Source of the DNA: Cudoniella acicularis
Taxonomy: Eukaryota; Ascomycota; Leotiomycetes; Helotiales; Helotiaceae
Reading direction: 5' to 3'
Length of the DNA stretch: 64,000 nucleotides
NCBI GenBank assembly: GCA_013054445.1
Contig: JAAMPI010000048.1
Location: 18,608-82,607 of the forward strand
The notes beneath the pieces are model-generated. The model did not search any database. It was not told the DNA's origin and worked only from the letters and a program-made list of their open reading frames with translations. Both the position numbers and the translations under genes were made by a program. Positions 1-10,539 of the stretch are shown in pieces; the stretch's first letter is position 1; the number at the start of each line of letters is the position of its first letter.

Positions 1-313
1 ATCTTTTCTCCGACCGCCTCCAGTGAAACATGATGCAAAATGAGTCACTCCCTTCCAAATGTGGCGTCAGCACAGTGTCTCTATCTTTCTGACGTTCTGT
101 GGTATATTTGTAAGTCTTATTCTCGAGCGGGTACGATTAGAATGGGAACAACTTTGCATACACCAATTAAGTTATGCAGCGCCACCAGTCGCGTGCGCTT
201 TCCTAATTCGGCCTAGCACTGGATCGGCCGAAACATTCTCTGCACACTACCTTCCGACATTGGTCAGACCAATCATATAAGTACATCTAATCGTACGACC
301 TTCTTAAGCATCC
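1..313. other. Intergenic, no gene recognised
   Basis: I see no supportable gene here. A 73-codon open frame at 59-280 has no recognisable motif and unremarkable composition. The stretch ends where an LTR-like TGTCACG begins. Confidence 0.5.
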
Positions 314-758
314 TGTCACGAATACGGATATCACGTGCAGGCCCGGGCCTGAGACTCGGGTACGACCAATAGGAATAGCACAGAGAACCAGGGTCCTAAG
401 TCACAGGGATCACATGACCAGTCATGTGATCGGGGATCGTAGGACCGCTAGGCGGTCTACGCGATCTTAAGGATAAGAGGTCTATATAAGCAAAGGGATT
501 TCCTTATTAGTTAAGAGCTTCGTGTTTAACCTTTTATAATAATCTTATATTATACTTTAATCTACTTTTATTTATAACGAGTTTAAGCTTTTATATATAA
601 ATAAATAATAATATTACCTTATTCTTATTTTTATATTACTAATCCTAATAGACTAGGCTTACTATCTTAATATAATAAGATAGTAACTATCGAGTTCGTT
701 ATATTTTAAATACTAGTCTTAATATAATATTATAATAACCTCTTAAAGGCGCGACTAT
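314..758 (+). mobile_element. LTR remnant (5' part), AT-rich tail
   Basis: The stretch begins with TGTCACGAATACGG. It contains a perfect 11-base-arm palindrome at 408-431 (GATCACATGAC, CA, GTCATGTGATC), a TATA-like CTATATAAGC near 481-490, and GAGCTTCGTGTTTAACC shortly after. The same order (TGTCACG start, CATGTG/CACGTG palindrome, CTATATAG, GAGTTCGTGTTCAAC) occurs in the LTR at 24588-24883, so both are probably LTRs of related retrotransposons. From about 530 to 750 the sequence is almost pure A/T, as expected after RIP. No 3' LTR end or target duplication could be fixed because another LTR starts at 759. Confidence 0.5.
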
Positions 759-1116
759 TGTCACAGACCTAGTGCAACGCACAGTCCTGTGACTAGTGAG
801 ACTCAGACAGTGTGGCGCTATATGCGACAGGAGGCTGCGACACGTCCCCCTAANCCCTTATCACGTGACCTCGCTTGCCAGTACTCACCTCCTGTATATA
901 AGGCCCCTTCAGGGCCACCTCTCCTTCTTCTCTCCTCAGCTTAGTTTCTTCGTGAATACAGCACCTTCTTGCAAATACGTCCCACGTGACGTCAGGGCCT
1001 TCGTGCCTTTGCAGAGCTGTAACAAAGAGCTCAGACGAGGTCTGAAACGAGGTTATATACACGATATGAGGTCACGTGATCGGTCCCGACCAGACCTCCG
1101 AACCAGGTCTGTGACA
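759..1116 (+). mobile_element. LTR of a retrotransposon (solo-type, 358 bp)
   Basis: The segment starts TGTCACAGACCT and ends AGGTCTGTGACA, a perfect 12-base inverted terminus with the TG...CA ends of an LTR. It carries a TATA box (TGTATATAAGG near 893-903) followed by a pyrimidine-rich stretch, fitting U3/R. A near-identical copy lies inverted at 58800-59043. I found no clean 4-5 base target duplication (CTAT before, CGAC after) and no reverse transcriptase beside it, so it is a solo LTR or a remnant. One N (854) lies inside. The 137-codon open frame across it is incidental. Confidence 0.7.
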
Positions 1117-1239
1117 CGACTTAGAAGAGGAGGGGGACAAGCTATAGAACACTTCTTACTTATAACAGTCCTAGTAAACTGTTATTTGTTAGCCTTCTAC
1201 TCTAAATAGGACGGTAAGAGGAATCTACGGTCTTAAGAC

Positions 1240-1608
1240 AATTTTAGGATCTAATTAGTAGAAGCATTGCTTATGTTTGGTCAAGATATAGAGGTACTTA
1301 AGAAAAGGCTATATCCTTATATAGATTCGGAGGCCCTAGAAGTACCTTTATATTAGTATAAGCATGTTAAAATGCCTATACGTAAGGACTGTGTAGTATA
1401 TAAAGGCGTAAGGCATCAAGATCGTCTACTAAAAAGGGCTGTACTCTTAGAAATTATAGCTAATTTAGATAGAAAAAGTGAGAGGAGGACTTCTATCTAC
1501 GGCTATAAGCAATATAAGGTTGCTTTGTGTAAGGAAGGTAGTTGTTTGATAGATATCACCAAAATAGATAAAATTAAGCCCCCTTTTTATAGAATTGTGA
1601 CTACTTAA
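1240..1608 (+). pseudogene. piggyBac-like transposase C-terminal fragment
   Basis: An open stretch from about 1357 to 1608, preceded in frame by a TAG that looks like a mutated CAG. It reads as a basic linker (PLKR-like, DRKSERR) and then a cysteine-rich tail ending in KVALCKEGSCLIDI. From memory, fungal piggyBac-type (DDE_Tnp_1_7) proteins end with a C-x2-C ... C-x4-C-F-x2-YH tail. Here the first two cysteines would be tyrosines (GYKQYKVALC), which RIP produces by G-to-A change of TGY. The catalytic core is not recognisable upstream, so this is a tail only. It could belong to another zinc-binding transposase family. Confidence 0.35.
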
Positions 1609-2029
1609 TTGGCTCGCTTAATGCGTGCACGGGCCACGTGCGTTGATCCGCAGCTTAGGGGATATAACACAACACAGTGTTCAAAAATACAATCAAGACA
1701 ACATATACGGTATACCTTTCCCCGTCTCCCCGCCTTAGCCATTTAAATTCTGCTATGAATCAGGAAGGTGCCTGCCTGCCCGTTTTATAAAGTTATAAAT
1801 ATCTAAAAATCGCTGTTTTTGGTATAAAAGGGGTGGCCATTAGGGGGGGGACTTATAGGATCAGGTAGATCCACGTGACTTCTAGTACTATACCGAGTAA
1901 TTTACGTGTAAAATTGAGGATATGATTAAAGTACGTGGATTAGCTACTATTAGTTGATTTATATTCCGAACTTCCGATTAAAATAAATATAAATTATAAT
2001 TATAGTGAGTCATTTTCATGGCTCTAGCT

Positions 2030-3307
2030 TACGAGCTCAACCTCACGGGTCTGTGCGTTCAGGGCATTTTTACACCATAATTTTTACCCACCCCACTAAA
2101 ACATCAACTTAATCATGGTACCTTCAACGCCCCTATTACTCGATTTCAAGCATAAAAAGGGAGATGAAATTGCGACTAAACACAAGGAGGCAATACGCCA
2201 ACTTCACTAGTTCGGAAAAGTCCTAGTTTACGCCTTAATATAGCGTTACAAGCTTAATAACAGCACAATTAGAAAGATTCTTGCTTATCCTGTCCCTGAA
2301 CGACGTCGCCTAAATCGGAAGGGCCCTGCTTTCCTCTTATCGAATACTCAGGTCGATGAAATTATCATATATTGTGCCGTGTCGTGGGAGAATCGCATCC
2401 TACAGTGGCCTAAGTTACGGGAAGAACTTAAGCTAAAATGCTCGATCCAAACCCTCGAACGCAGGCTTCACTAACGCGGATATTGGCGCTGTATAGCTTG
2501 CCAAAAGCCTTTCCTGACTCTGGCACAAGTTACGGCACGGTAGATTTAGGCACTCGCATATATGTTCTAGACAATTGAGTAGTTAAAGGTGCTTTGGTCT
2601 GACGAGGTTACTTTCCTTATAGGAGGCCGGTCTGCGAAGGAAAGGGTTACACGAAACTCAAGAGAACGATACTGTTTAACATATATCTAATATCAATTTC
2701 ATAGAGGACATATAACACCTGTTAGTGCGTGGAGAGCGATCAGCTATAGATATAAGAGTCCTTTGATATTTGTACACGGAACTAGGAAGGTTAGAGCTCT
2801 AAAACAGGTCGATTACCTAGCACAGGTATTAGAGCCTTATATCCGCCCTATTCTAGAAGCTTTTACAGAGATCACACATCGACTACGCCCGTCTGTAGAG
2901 CCTCTTTTTATAGAAGACGGGAACCCAGCACATGGCCATAAATCACGAACCAACTGCTACCAACGCTTTCGTATAAAGTATGGCATTGTCCTTATGCCTC
3001 ATCCCTCGACCTCTCCCGACATGAATCCTATTAAAAAGTGCTGGCGATATGTCAAGCAAGCATTACATCGTCGATTATACCAACCTACGACTAAGGCAGA
3101 GATAGAGGCTACGGTTCGGGAAGAATAGGATGTAATACTACAGGAATGGATTAATAAGTTGATTTTAAAGCAGGAACATTAGGTTACGGTCTTATTAAAG
3201 CGTCGTAGCTGGTCAACTCCTAATTAAATACTATTTTACTACCTAATATTTGATAAATTGATAAAAAAATGCCCTGAACGCACAGACCCGTGAGGTTGAG
3301 CTTGTTA
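2030..3307 (+). mobile_element. Tc1/mariner element with 38-bp terminal inverted repeats
   Basis: AGCTCAACCTCACGGGTCTG... at 2034-2071 is repeated in exact inverse at 3265-3302 (about 38 bases). TA dinucleotides flank it at 2030-2031 and 3306-3307, the target site used by Tc1/mariner elements. At 1.28 kb it has the usual size of a complete fungal element and holds one transposase frame. One extra base lies between the right TA and the repeat compared with the left. Confidence 0.9.
2115..3227 (+). pseudogene. Tc1/mariner transposase, RIP-inactivated
   Basis: A 371-codon frame runs from ATG 2115 to TAA 3225-3227 with no frameshift, but about ten in-frame TAG/TAA codons interrupt it, mostly where CAG/CAA (Gln) would fit. 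It should cut and paste the element by a DDE catalytic domain. Visible landmarks are an N-terminal helix-turn-helix region (about residues 15-110), WSDEVTF with the first Asp (about residue 165), FIEDGNPAHGH with the second Asp, and SPDMNPIKKCW, where the family has SPDxNPIE; the third catalytic acid is Lys here (GAR to AAA, a RIP-type change). Loss by substitution alone points to RIP rather than age. The element cannot move itself. Confidence 0.88.
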
Positions 3308-5174
3308 AGTGGGCCGCTAGTGGTGGCCCCTACTCTTATATAATATACTTTATCTTTTATGAAATATTTTTAGGCAAAGGTCGAGATTTATGGCCATATA
3401 ATATACCACATGCATAACAATAATGTGTGATCATCTGAAAGCGATATTATCACGAATATAGGCAATCATCTTGCTGTTACATGTGATGGCTTTTTTACAA
3501 GTTATAACTGGGGTCAGCACAGCAAAAAGCATGCAATTCAGAGCTGTGGTATTTAGTGCTGTCTAGTCGTCTTCGTTCAAGGCAATGACATAAGTGTTTG
3601 CGTTTGGAAGAGTTTTGACAGTAGTGACTGGGACGCCGCATTCTTGCCCCGCCCCTTTACTCCAAATTACCCGTCCTTCCTCGCTTAGTATCTTACCTTG
3701 AGCCCACTCCGGCCAAGGTATCGCGATCCTGTCGTACAACAACAACAATTAATTATGGACTCATTTATGACTGATTATTTGTTTACGAGCAAACTATTGA
3801 ACAGGCCAATTATATAGAATAGTCATGTAATAAAGAGTAATAAATCAATGAATATAAAATAAATCTAATTTCTTTGGAGTGCTCTTTCCTCGCCAAATTG
3901 TGCCCACACAGTTAAGCCGTGCGCGTCGCTGGAATATACTCTTCTACCTCGAAATAGAGAAAACGGGGTTCTAAAAATCCGTGCAGTAAAGAAGCGTCGT
4001 ATCCTAACACCTCCAGCGTTTGCTATGCGACAACTGCGCACCTTGCGGATTAATTAGCTTACTCGAGTACAGGTACTAAACGAGGATGTAGGGCCTCAGG
4101 AAAAGGGGGGCCAGAATATTGTTGCCTGATGGTCGTCGCTCGACAAAGTATTATTCGAGTATTGAGGGTCTAGGGCAGGGAGTCACTTTGCTACCGCAAC
4201 AAGTTGTAGTGGGTTTGCAACTGAAATCTCTCTGCGCCCTAGGATGGCGAATGGCTTTTGTCCAGATTTTATGCTACCAGTTTCAACTGTTCTTACGCAA
4301 TAAATCTGTACATTAGGTTTTCAATCAATTATACAGTCTTTAAAGAGGGAAACAGCCTTTGAACTGTTATTTTCATTTCTAATTGTTGAGCTCTTAATTG
4401 TTGAAGTTCGTATTGTAAGTTTCCCGACAATTGCGATTGCGCCCGCGTTGTTCTAGGCTTTACTCTCCTAAGTTTCAGGTCTCTCCTCCCTAAACTATAG
4501 GCTTCGATTGCTTCAATTCCCTCAGCAATGGACGCGCCCTGCTTCGATTTAACGAAATCAATAAATGGACGAAAAGGTAAAAATTCAACTTAAAAGACAC
4601 TAGCTAATTAATAAATCGCGAAAAGTTTTAACTTCTACAAGCGCATACTCCGCACACGGCTGACCCAATTGTCCTGTGTAGGGGTCTGGTNGTCGTCCTC
4701 CCTGGTAGTCAGGTCGGCCGAGTTTTACCTTGCAATTAGCAAGGCCACCAACATTATTATTACCGGTTCACCGTGCCCATTAATAAGTGACCTTCACCAG
4801 CACCAATGCATTTGTTGCTAAGCTGAGCTGAGATCGCGAGAAGATAGATCGCTGCCTATTGATTCGCAGGCAAAAGAGTGATTCCGGTCCCGTCGGGACA
4901 GGAGCAGGAGTTCAGAAATCCCGTTTCCGCTCCCGTCGAGCGAATCACAACGCCTCATTTCTCGCTCTTCGGCCTCGGAGACAACAGTCACACCTCCACA
5001 CCTTTAATCAGCAAAAAGAAAATCCGTTCAAATACCCGTCTTAACTCCATGTTTATATCTTAAGAATCATGGCCAATTGCTTTCTTCAACTTCATTCATT
5101 CTTTTAATTCATTTGCCGCGCGCAAAAATAATTTTTCGGTTTTTGACTTCTTAATCTTAGATATCCTTATCAAC
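3308..5174. other. Gene-poor stretch with small fragments
   Basis: No complete gene. A 61-codon minus-strand frame at 3563-3748 (ending GVPVTTVKTL...ALNEDD) reads plausibly as the tail of an unknown protein but has no partner exons I could find. A stop-free minus-strand stretch at about 4345-4565 is annotated separately. One N is at 4691. The last 300 bases, with pyrimidine runs, probably include the promoter and 5' UTR of the exporter that starts at 5175. Confidence 0.4.
4345..4566 (-). pseudogene. Fragment of unknown protein with coiled-coil-like stretch
   Basis: Reading the minus strand down from about 4566 gives some 70 codons without a stop and without an ATG. It has a basic segment (GRRDLKLRRVKPRTTRAQ) followed by a Gln/Leu-rich helix-like segment (QYELQQLRAQQLEMK). 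The C-terminal tails of some fungal DDE transposases have this make-up, so a transposon remnant is my guess. The family is not identified. Confidence 0.25.
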
Positions 5175-7316
5175 ATGGAAAAAGAAACTCTTGCACCCAA
5201 GGACTCGACCCTTGATCAGTCATCCATGAACGATACGGACACTATTGCTACGAAGGTTGAGGACTCGCCAGCGAGACTGAGTTCGGGCGATGAACTTACC
5301 CCTCCACCATCCGAGAAAGCACCACCCGCCTCCCAGGAAGAAGAATGGGAATATATCACTGGGTTCCGGCTCGCTGCGGTCATGATAACTATTACCATGA
5401 CATGTTTTCTCATGCTGTTAGACACTTCTATTGTTGCGACTGTAAGTTAAAGTCTCCCTCTATTTCAGCCACATTTGAGCTAACTCAAGCCACAAGGCAA
5501 TCCCGAGTATTACGAGCGACTTCCATTCACTTAACGATGTTGGTTGGTATGGTAGTGCTTTTTTGCTCGCAAAGTAAGGGAAAAAGCTCTGTTTGCATTA
5601 TTCATATAGCTAACATTTCTAGTGCTGGACTTACACCAATCACCGGGAAAATATACAGTAGATTTGGTTCAAAGGTATGCAGCCTTCATAGCTCCACATC
5701 CTCTACTGCTGCGTACTTGAATAACTCTTTCTTCGTTTTCATAGTCTACATTTATGTGTTTCGTGGCGCTCTTTGAACTCGGGTCTCTGATATGTGGAGT
5801 CGCACAATCATCGAAAATGCTAATTGTCGGTCGAGCTGTTGCTGGTATGGGAGGTTCCGGACTGATTAATGGGGCGTTGACGATAATTGCCGCTTGTGTG
5901 CCACTGGAAAAACGAGCTGGTATGTCGAATCTATCATTTGGTTGAGTTATTTGTACGCTGACAATTTTTACTTAGTTCATATGGGGATTTTGATGGCTTG
6001 TAAGTTCGAGTTTGAGACTTGGAGAAGTTATACTGACCTCTATAGTCGCTCAACTAGGCGTTCTATTTGGTCCGTTGATTGGAGGGGCATTTACACAGTA
6101 TACAACTTGGCGATGGTGTATGTATCTCCACGCATCGAGAGTGAACCCTGCATTTATACTGACCTTGATCAGGCTTCTACATTAATCTTCCCGCTGGAGC
6201 CGTTGTGTTATTTATTCTAACTTTCGTCCGCATTCCCGATCGAAATAAAAATCGAGCCGCGACAACAATACAGGAGACCATAAAGGGGCTTGATCTTCCT
6301 GGTTTTGCTCTTTTCGCTCCCGGGGCCATCATGCTTCTTCTCGCACTTCAATGGGGTGGAACAACATACGCGTGGAGTAGTGCTACAATCATTGGCCTAT
6401 TCTGCGGGTCGGCGGGCATGGTTGCTATTTTTATGGGCTGGGAATATACACAAGGAGACAGGGCTATGATTCCCTGGGCCATGATCAAGCAGAGAATCGT
6501 CTGGTCTAGTTGCGCCTCTGTGGCCTTCTTCTTTGGCGGTCAATTGATCAACTCCTACTACCTGGCCATTTATTTTCAGTCTGTGCGTGGAGTTTCTCCT
6601 ACCTTGAGTGGCGTGTCGATGCTGCCGGGTATTCTCAGCCAGATGCTCTTTGCCCCAATATCTGGGTACCTAGGTTTGTTCATCTGTGACCTCAATATGT
6701 TTGATTGCTAATATTTACAGTTGGACGACTTGGGTACTATCTACCATGGGCTGTGGGTGGCAGTGCACTAGCAAGCATCGGCTACGGTTTAATCAGTCTG
6801 TATGGCGTCGCAACGCCAACCGGGACCTGGATAGGCTATCAAATCATTGGTGGAGTTGGCCGAGGGATGTCTTTACAAATGGTAAGATTGCTGTCCCTCT
6901 CAGTAACTATTCCAAACTTATAGCTAACATACGCCACCCAGCCTCTCCTCGCCATCCAAAGCACGCTAAAACCAGAGCAAATTCCAGTCGGCATGGCCAT
7001 CTGCACCTTCTTCCAAACGTTGGGCGGCGCCCTCTTCATCTCCTTCGCCCAGACGGGTTTCTCAACCGGTCTAAGCCAAGCGCTCGGAACGTTCGCGCCG
7101 CAAGTTAGTGTTCAAGTTGTGGAAGTAGCGGGTGCAACGGGCTTCCGGAGCGTAATTCCAGCAGAATATATCCCGGGCGTCATTGATTCATACGCTCAAT
7201 CGGTCTCGCATGTATTCTATATTGCTGCAGCGTCGGCAGCGGCGGGCTTCGTGGCGAATTGGGGAATGGGGTGGAAGAGTGTTAAAAAGCCAAAGGTTGT
7301 TGAGCCTGCGGCTTGA
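5175..7316 (+). CDS. MFS drug exporter, DHA2 (14-TM) family
   Basis: Nine exons: 5175-5441, 5497-5573, 5623-5674, 5745-5919, 5976-5999 (a 24-base micro-exon), 6046-6117, 6173-6673, 6721-6881, 6942-7316. All eight introns are GT-AG, 46-70 bases, and the join gives exactly 568 codons (567 aa), the usual DHA2 length. After a hydrophilic acidic N-terminus (about residues 1-60) comes [13 protein letters not shown], the family's TM1 signature, then [19 protein letters not shown] and [12 protein letters not shown]. It should be a plasma-membrane proton antiporter exporting toxic compounds or metabolites, as AflT/GliA-type pumps do. Substrate cannot be read from sequence, and no biosynthetic genes lie beside it. 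No broken residue was seen, so it is probably functional. Transposon debris lies upstream. Confidence 0.92.
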
Positions 7317-8397
7317 GGGCTTGTATACCAATCATTCGGTTAGAGGTTGGGGGAGGTTTTGGTTCATTGCATACATTGGTGTTCTATCATGGGTTAGATG
7401 GTTCTCCTCTCTGTACTGCTCTATTGTTTGTATTGGGTAAAAGGTGTAATAGAATTCTTTGATAGTTGAGAGCTTTATATTTTGGCAAATACACTAAATG
7501 CCACTCAAACTCAATCAAATCCCCGAGTTACTATTTAAGCAATTTCCATGGATAGTCTAAAAAATACACGTAAGAGTATAGTGTTTGTTCAGTTTGCACC
7601 GTGATTATTATTATTGGTAAACTGGTTTGCGATATTGAAATTGAAACTTGCTGTGCTTAAAAAATAATTTATTGATGACTTAATTTTGCGCATTGAAATG
7701 AGTAGGTGGTATTTAGTTCACATCGAACTAAAGTGGAATTGTGAGGAAAGGAAAGCGAAGGTCACATGACTTGTCCCCCTTAACTTCCCAACCAGACGAA
7801 CCGGTAGAAAGACCGGTGGAAACAAAAACCACTCAACCGTAAGATCTACGAGCTAACAGCTAGCGGTACGCAGCCTAATTTACGCAAAGAAAGAATGACT
7901 TCTCGGTTGAAAACTAGGCTTTTCATTTGGTGCGTCGATGAATGGTCAGGGCTGATCCGCATTACCGCATTTAACTATCCGAACCAAAAAGTTTCTGCCA
8001 CGCTATTAAATAAATAGTAAGATTTGAAGATGCAGGGGTTCTAGTGTGTTGAGAGGGTTCCCACAGTTCAACTTGCAAATCGTTTAGTCAAAGTGCCTGA
8101 ACGCTTGCGGCTACATAGTAACAAAGAGTCAAAGAACTCTTCGAGCTCAAACTGCCCTTTATCATGCGGGTTGTTCGAAAATAGAAACCTATACTCTGTA
8201 CTAGCTGAATTTACACGTATCGTAGCTGCACCCGGGGTTTCAGTTGGAATGAGCGGGTGTTGGATATCCACCTTCGTGCTAAAGTATTCGTGATTCCACC
8301 CAAGACGAATTTACTTACAGGATGTTCAAACTCGGTTTCCAGGGCAGACCGGAGATCCAACCCATTTAATTTTCTACCAAAGCTGCCAACAAAAATA
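7317..8397. other. Intergenic
   Basis: No gene recognised. The short open frames here (for instance 8093-8293 plus and 8068-8271 minus) overlap each other on opposite strands and show no motif. A small ATG-started membrane frame follows at 8398. Confidence 0.5.
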
Positions 8398-10104
8398 ATG
8401 ACCATTGCGAATGGTTTCGCTTGGTTTGCTATTGCGGCAAGTATCGTTGCAATTCTGGGCTTCGGATGGAGTATATGGACGTATTGTGTTCAACGTGTTA
8501 TTCGAATCGTAAAAGAGGATCTTGGAGTCACATAATGTAATGCGCAAGCTATGGGCTACTTTATGGCCCGAAATCCTACCTACGTTGGAGTTTTGAATCA
8601 TGCTGCTATCCCAAAACTGCCGACAATTTCGGGACTATTCGAAACCGAGAGGCTCAAGTTCTCAGGTCATCATTCTTTAATCAAATAGTACCTCAACAGA
8701 ACGTTATATGTTTGCGCCTTATTTATACCGCAATTTTTGACGAGGTTGTCTGGGACCAGGCAAGATATACGGAACTTAAAAGATGCTGTAAAGATATCGG
8801 GAAATATTTGAAAAGGGCAATTAAAGACAAGATCTTTCTGCCAACCGCTTATTCGATTCCTTTATCTTGAAAGTGTGGAATGCCAGATCTAATGCAGAGA
8901 GGACGAAAAGAATAATACCTAGTGTGTTAAAAGAATATTTAAACTAATTAATTACTAATTAAATAAAATCAATCATTCTTAATTGGAATTTGATTAGCTG
9001 CTCTTAAGACCCACTTGCTTTAATTAATTTAAATAACTAATTAAAATAAATTTCATTAGTTTAGTAATTAAATCTATAATATTTATTATTTTATTATTCT
9101 TAAACTTTATTGTTAAATATAAGATATATATAAGTCTATAGGTCTTCCTTTAACTAAATTCTTATATACTAGTCTTTTCTAGCCATTTAAGTGCTTCTAA
9201 AGAGTAGGAAAGAAGAGAGAGAAAAGAGAGAGAAAAGAGAGAGAAAAGAGAGAGAGGGTTATAGCCTTAATGTCTTAGGTTAAGCTGGCTGGAGGAGGGG
9301 AGGAAGGGGGCTGGGATTCAAGTCGAAATAAAAGCTTAATATTAAGTTATCTTCATATTCTAGTTTAAGGCTTCTGTTCTATAAGTATAAAGACATATTC
9401 GAAGTATTTATATCTTATAAAGAAGCCTAAATATATAAGATCCTATTTATATATTTACGTGTAGAAGGAGTAAATTACTAATTAAATCAAATCAATAATT
9501 ACGATTTGATTTTGATTAGGGCCTACTAATCAAATCAAATCAAATCAAATCGTTTACACACTGTTTATACCAATTCAATCCCACCACAAAAAAGGCAGAT
9601 TTAGTAGACTGTATTCGGAAACAGGACCCCTTTCAAAATTCAAATGAGGGCGAAGACGCTGGGCAGGACAGAGATCATCACGCCCTCCTTGCACGAAATT
9701 ATGGGCAACCTGAGGCGAGAGAGGACACCAGTACGGGATTATGCAAAACGGCTCCCCTCTGGATCATCGACAACAAACCTTGTATTTCCGTTTCCCAAGA
9801 GGAACTTGCAGGGCTCTGCCTGATGTTAGAGGTTCGGTTCATGCAAAATAAAGAGCGGGAAATTCTACACGGCTTCGGAGCCTTCGGTATCTGTATCAGT
9901 GCAGTTTATGGCGGGGCCATATGTCGACTTCATACCATTCACGGAGAAAGACTGTAGGCAGAACAGGCTACCAAGGGCAGTGGATACTCTCCATTGTACT
10001 CTCGACATGTTACATGCGGAAGTCTGTCATTCGGGCTATGTACAGGCTTCATTATGTCGATAATTCAACACCACTTTTTCCCCTTTTCCGCCAAAGTCGG
10101 TTAG
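8398..10104 (+). pseudogene. Broken gene of an unnamed fungal family with N-terminal TM
   Basis: Three separated pieces look like parts of one protein. ATG 8398 to TAA 8533-8535 gives 45 residues with one hydrophobic helix (FAIAASIVAILGFGWSIW). A second open stretch, about 8541-8870, is in another frame and has no ATG (for example QARYTELKRCCKDIGKYL). A third, 9586-10104, has one TAG at 9955-9957 and carries KPCISVSQEELAGLCL, GFGAFGICISAV and GSGYSPLYSRHVTCGSLSF. From memory these last motifs match a large uncharacterised Pezizomycotina family ('SREELAAL...', 'GFGLSLS', 'GSGYTTL') that has a similar membrane start. An AT-rich repeat block of about 650 bases separates pieces two and three. Function is unknown. 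Assignment rests on recalled motif order only. Confidence 0.45.
8930..9560. repeat. AT-rich repeat block inserted in the broken gene
   Basis: A direct repeat of about 47 bases (ATTACTAATTAAATMAAATC...TTTGATTAG) occurs at about 8951-8997 and 9474-9520. Between them are a GA-rich minisatellite (about 9211-9256, unit AAAAGAGAGAG repeated about four times) and long A/T stretches. CAAAT is repeated several times near 9530-9550. No coding signal was found. It may be a small non-autonomous insertion or replication-slippage repeat. No clean target duplication could be fixed. Confidence 0.55.
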
Positions 10105-10234
10105 TGAGCCTAGCCGCTTCAACTCAGGCGCTAATCATCCTCGGATCACCCAGCTCACCTGAGCTGCCCGAGCACTTTGAGCAGCCCCTTGAGCCCCCTG
10201 AGTATCTCTTCATATAATTTTGCCTTCCAGTTTC

Positions 10235-10460
10235 TGTCACGAACTCAGCTATTCGGGTTCTCACTGGCGCAACGCGGTCCGTAAGGTCCGTACGAATAGA
10301 TTGTTCTAGGTACAAGAATCTAAAGTTAAGGAGAGAATAAGAGAATAAGAGAACTTACGCCGGCAGTCCTGTTTAAATATCTATAGCGTCTCACTTGTAG
10401 GCGCTGCCCCTGAGTTGCGGTCCATGTCAGATCCGTAAAATCGGTTACGGGGCTGTAACA
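10235..10460 (-). mobile_element. Solo LTR (226 bp)
   Basis: On the minus strand the segment starts TGTTACAGCCCCGTAACCG and ends GAGTTCGTGACA, with TG...CA ends and short inverted termini. A TATA-like GATATTTAAACAGG lies inside at about 10368-10382. No reverse transcriptase or second LTR is adjacent. Flanks (GTTTC / CTTAG) do not form a clear target duplication. Orientation is inferred from the TATA position. Confidence 0.55.
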
Positions 10461-10539
10461 CTTAGGGTCTAACTTGTCGCATATGAAAACACTCTAGAAA
10501 AAATAATCGAACTATTTTTTATATTCATAAGAAAATCTA

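Noticed and set aside
796..1209. 137-codon plus-strand frame
   Set aside because: It lies within and just past the LTR at 759-1116 and includes an N. The stretch is explained by the LTR.
9205..9260. CRISPR-like repeat array
   Set aside because: It is a short GA-rich minisatellite without unique spacers, in a eukaryotic genome.
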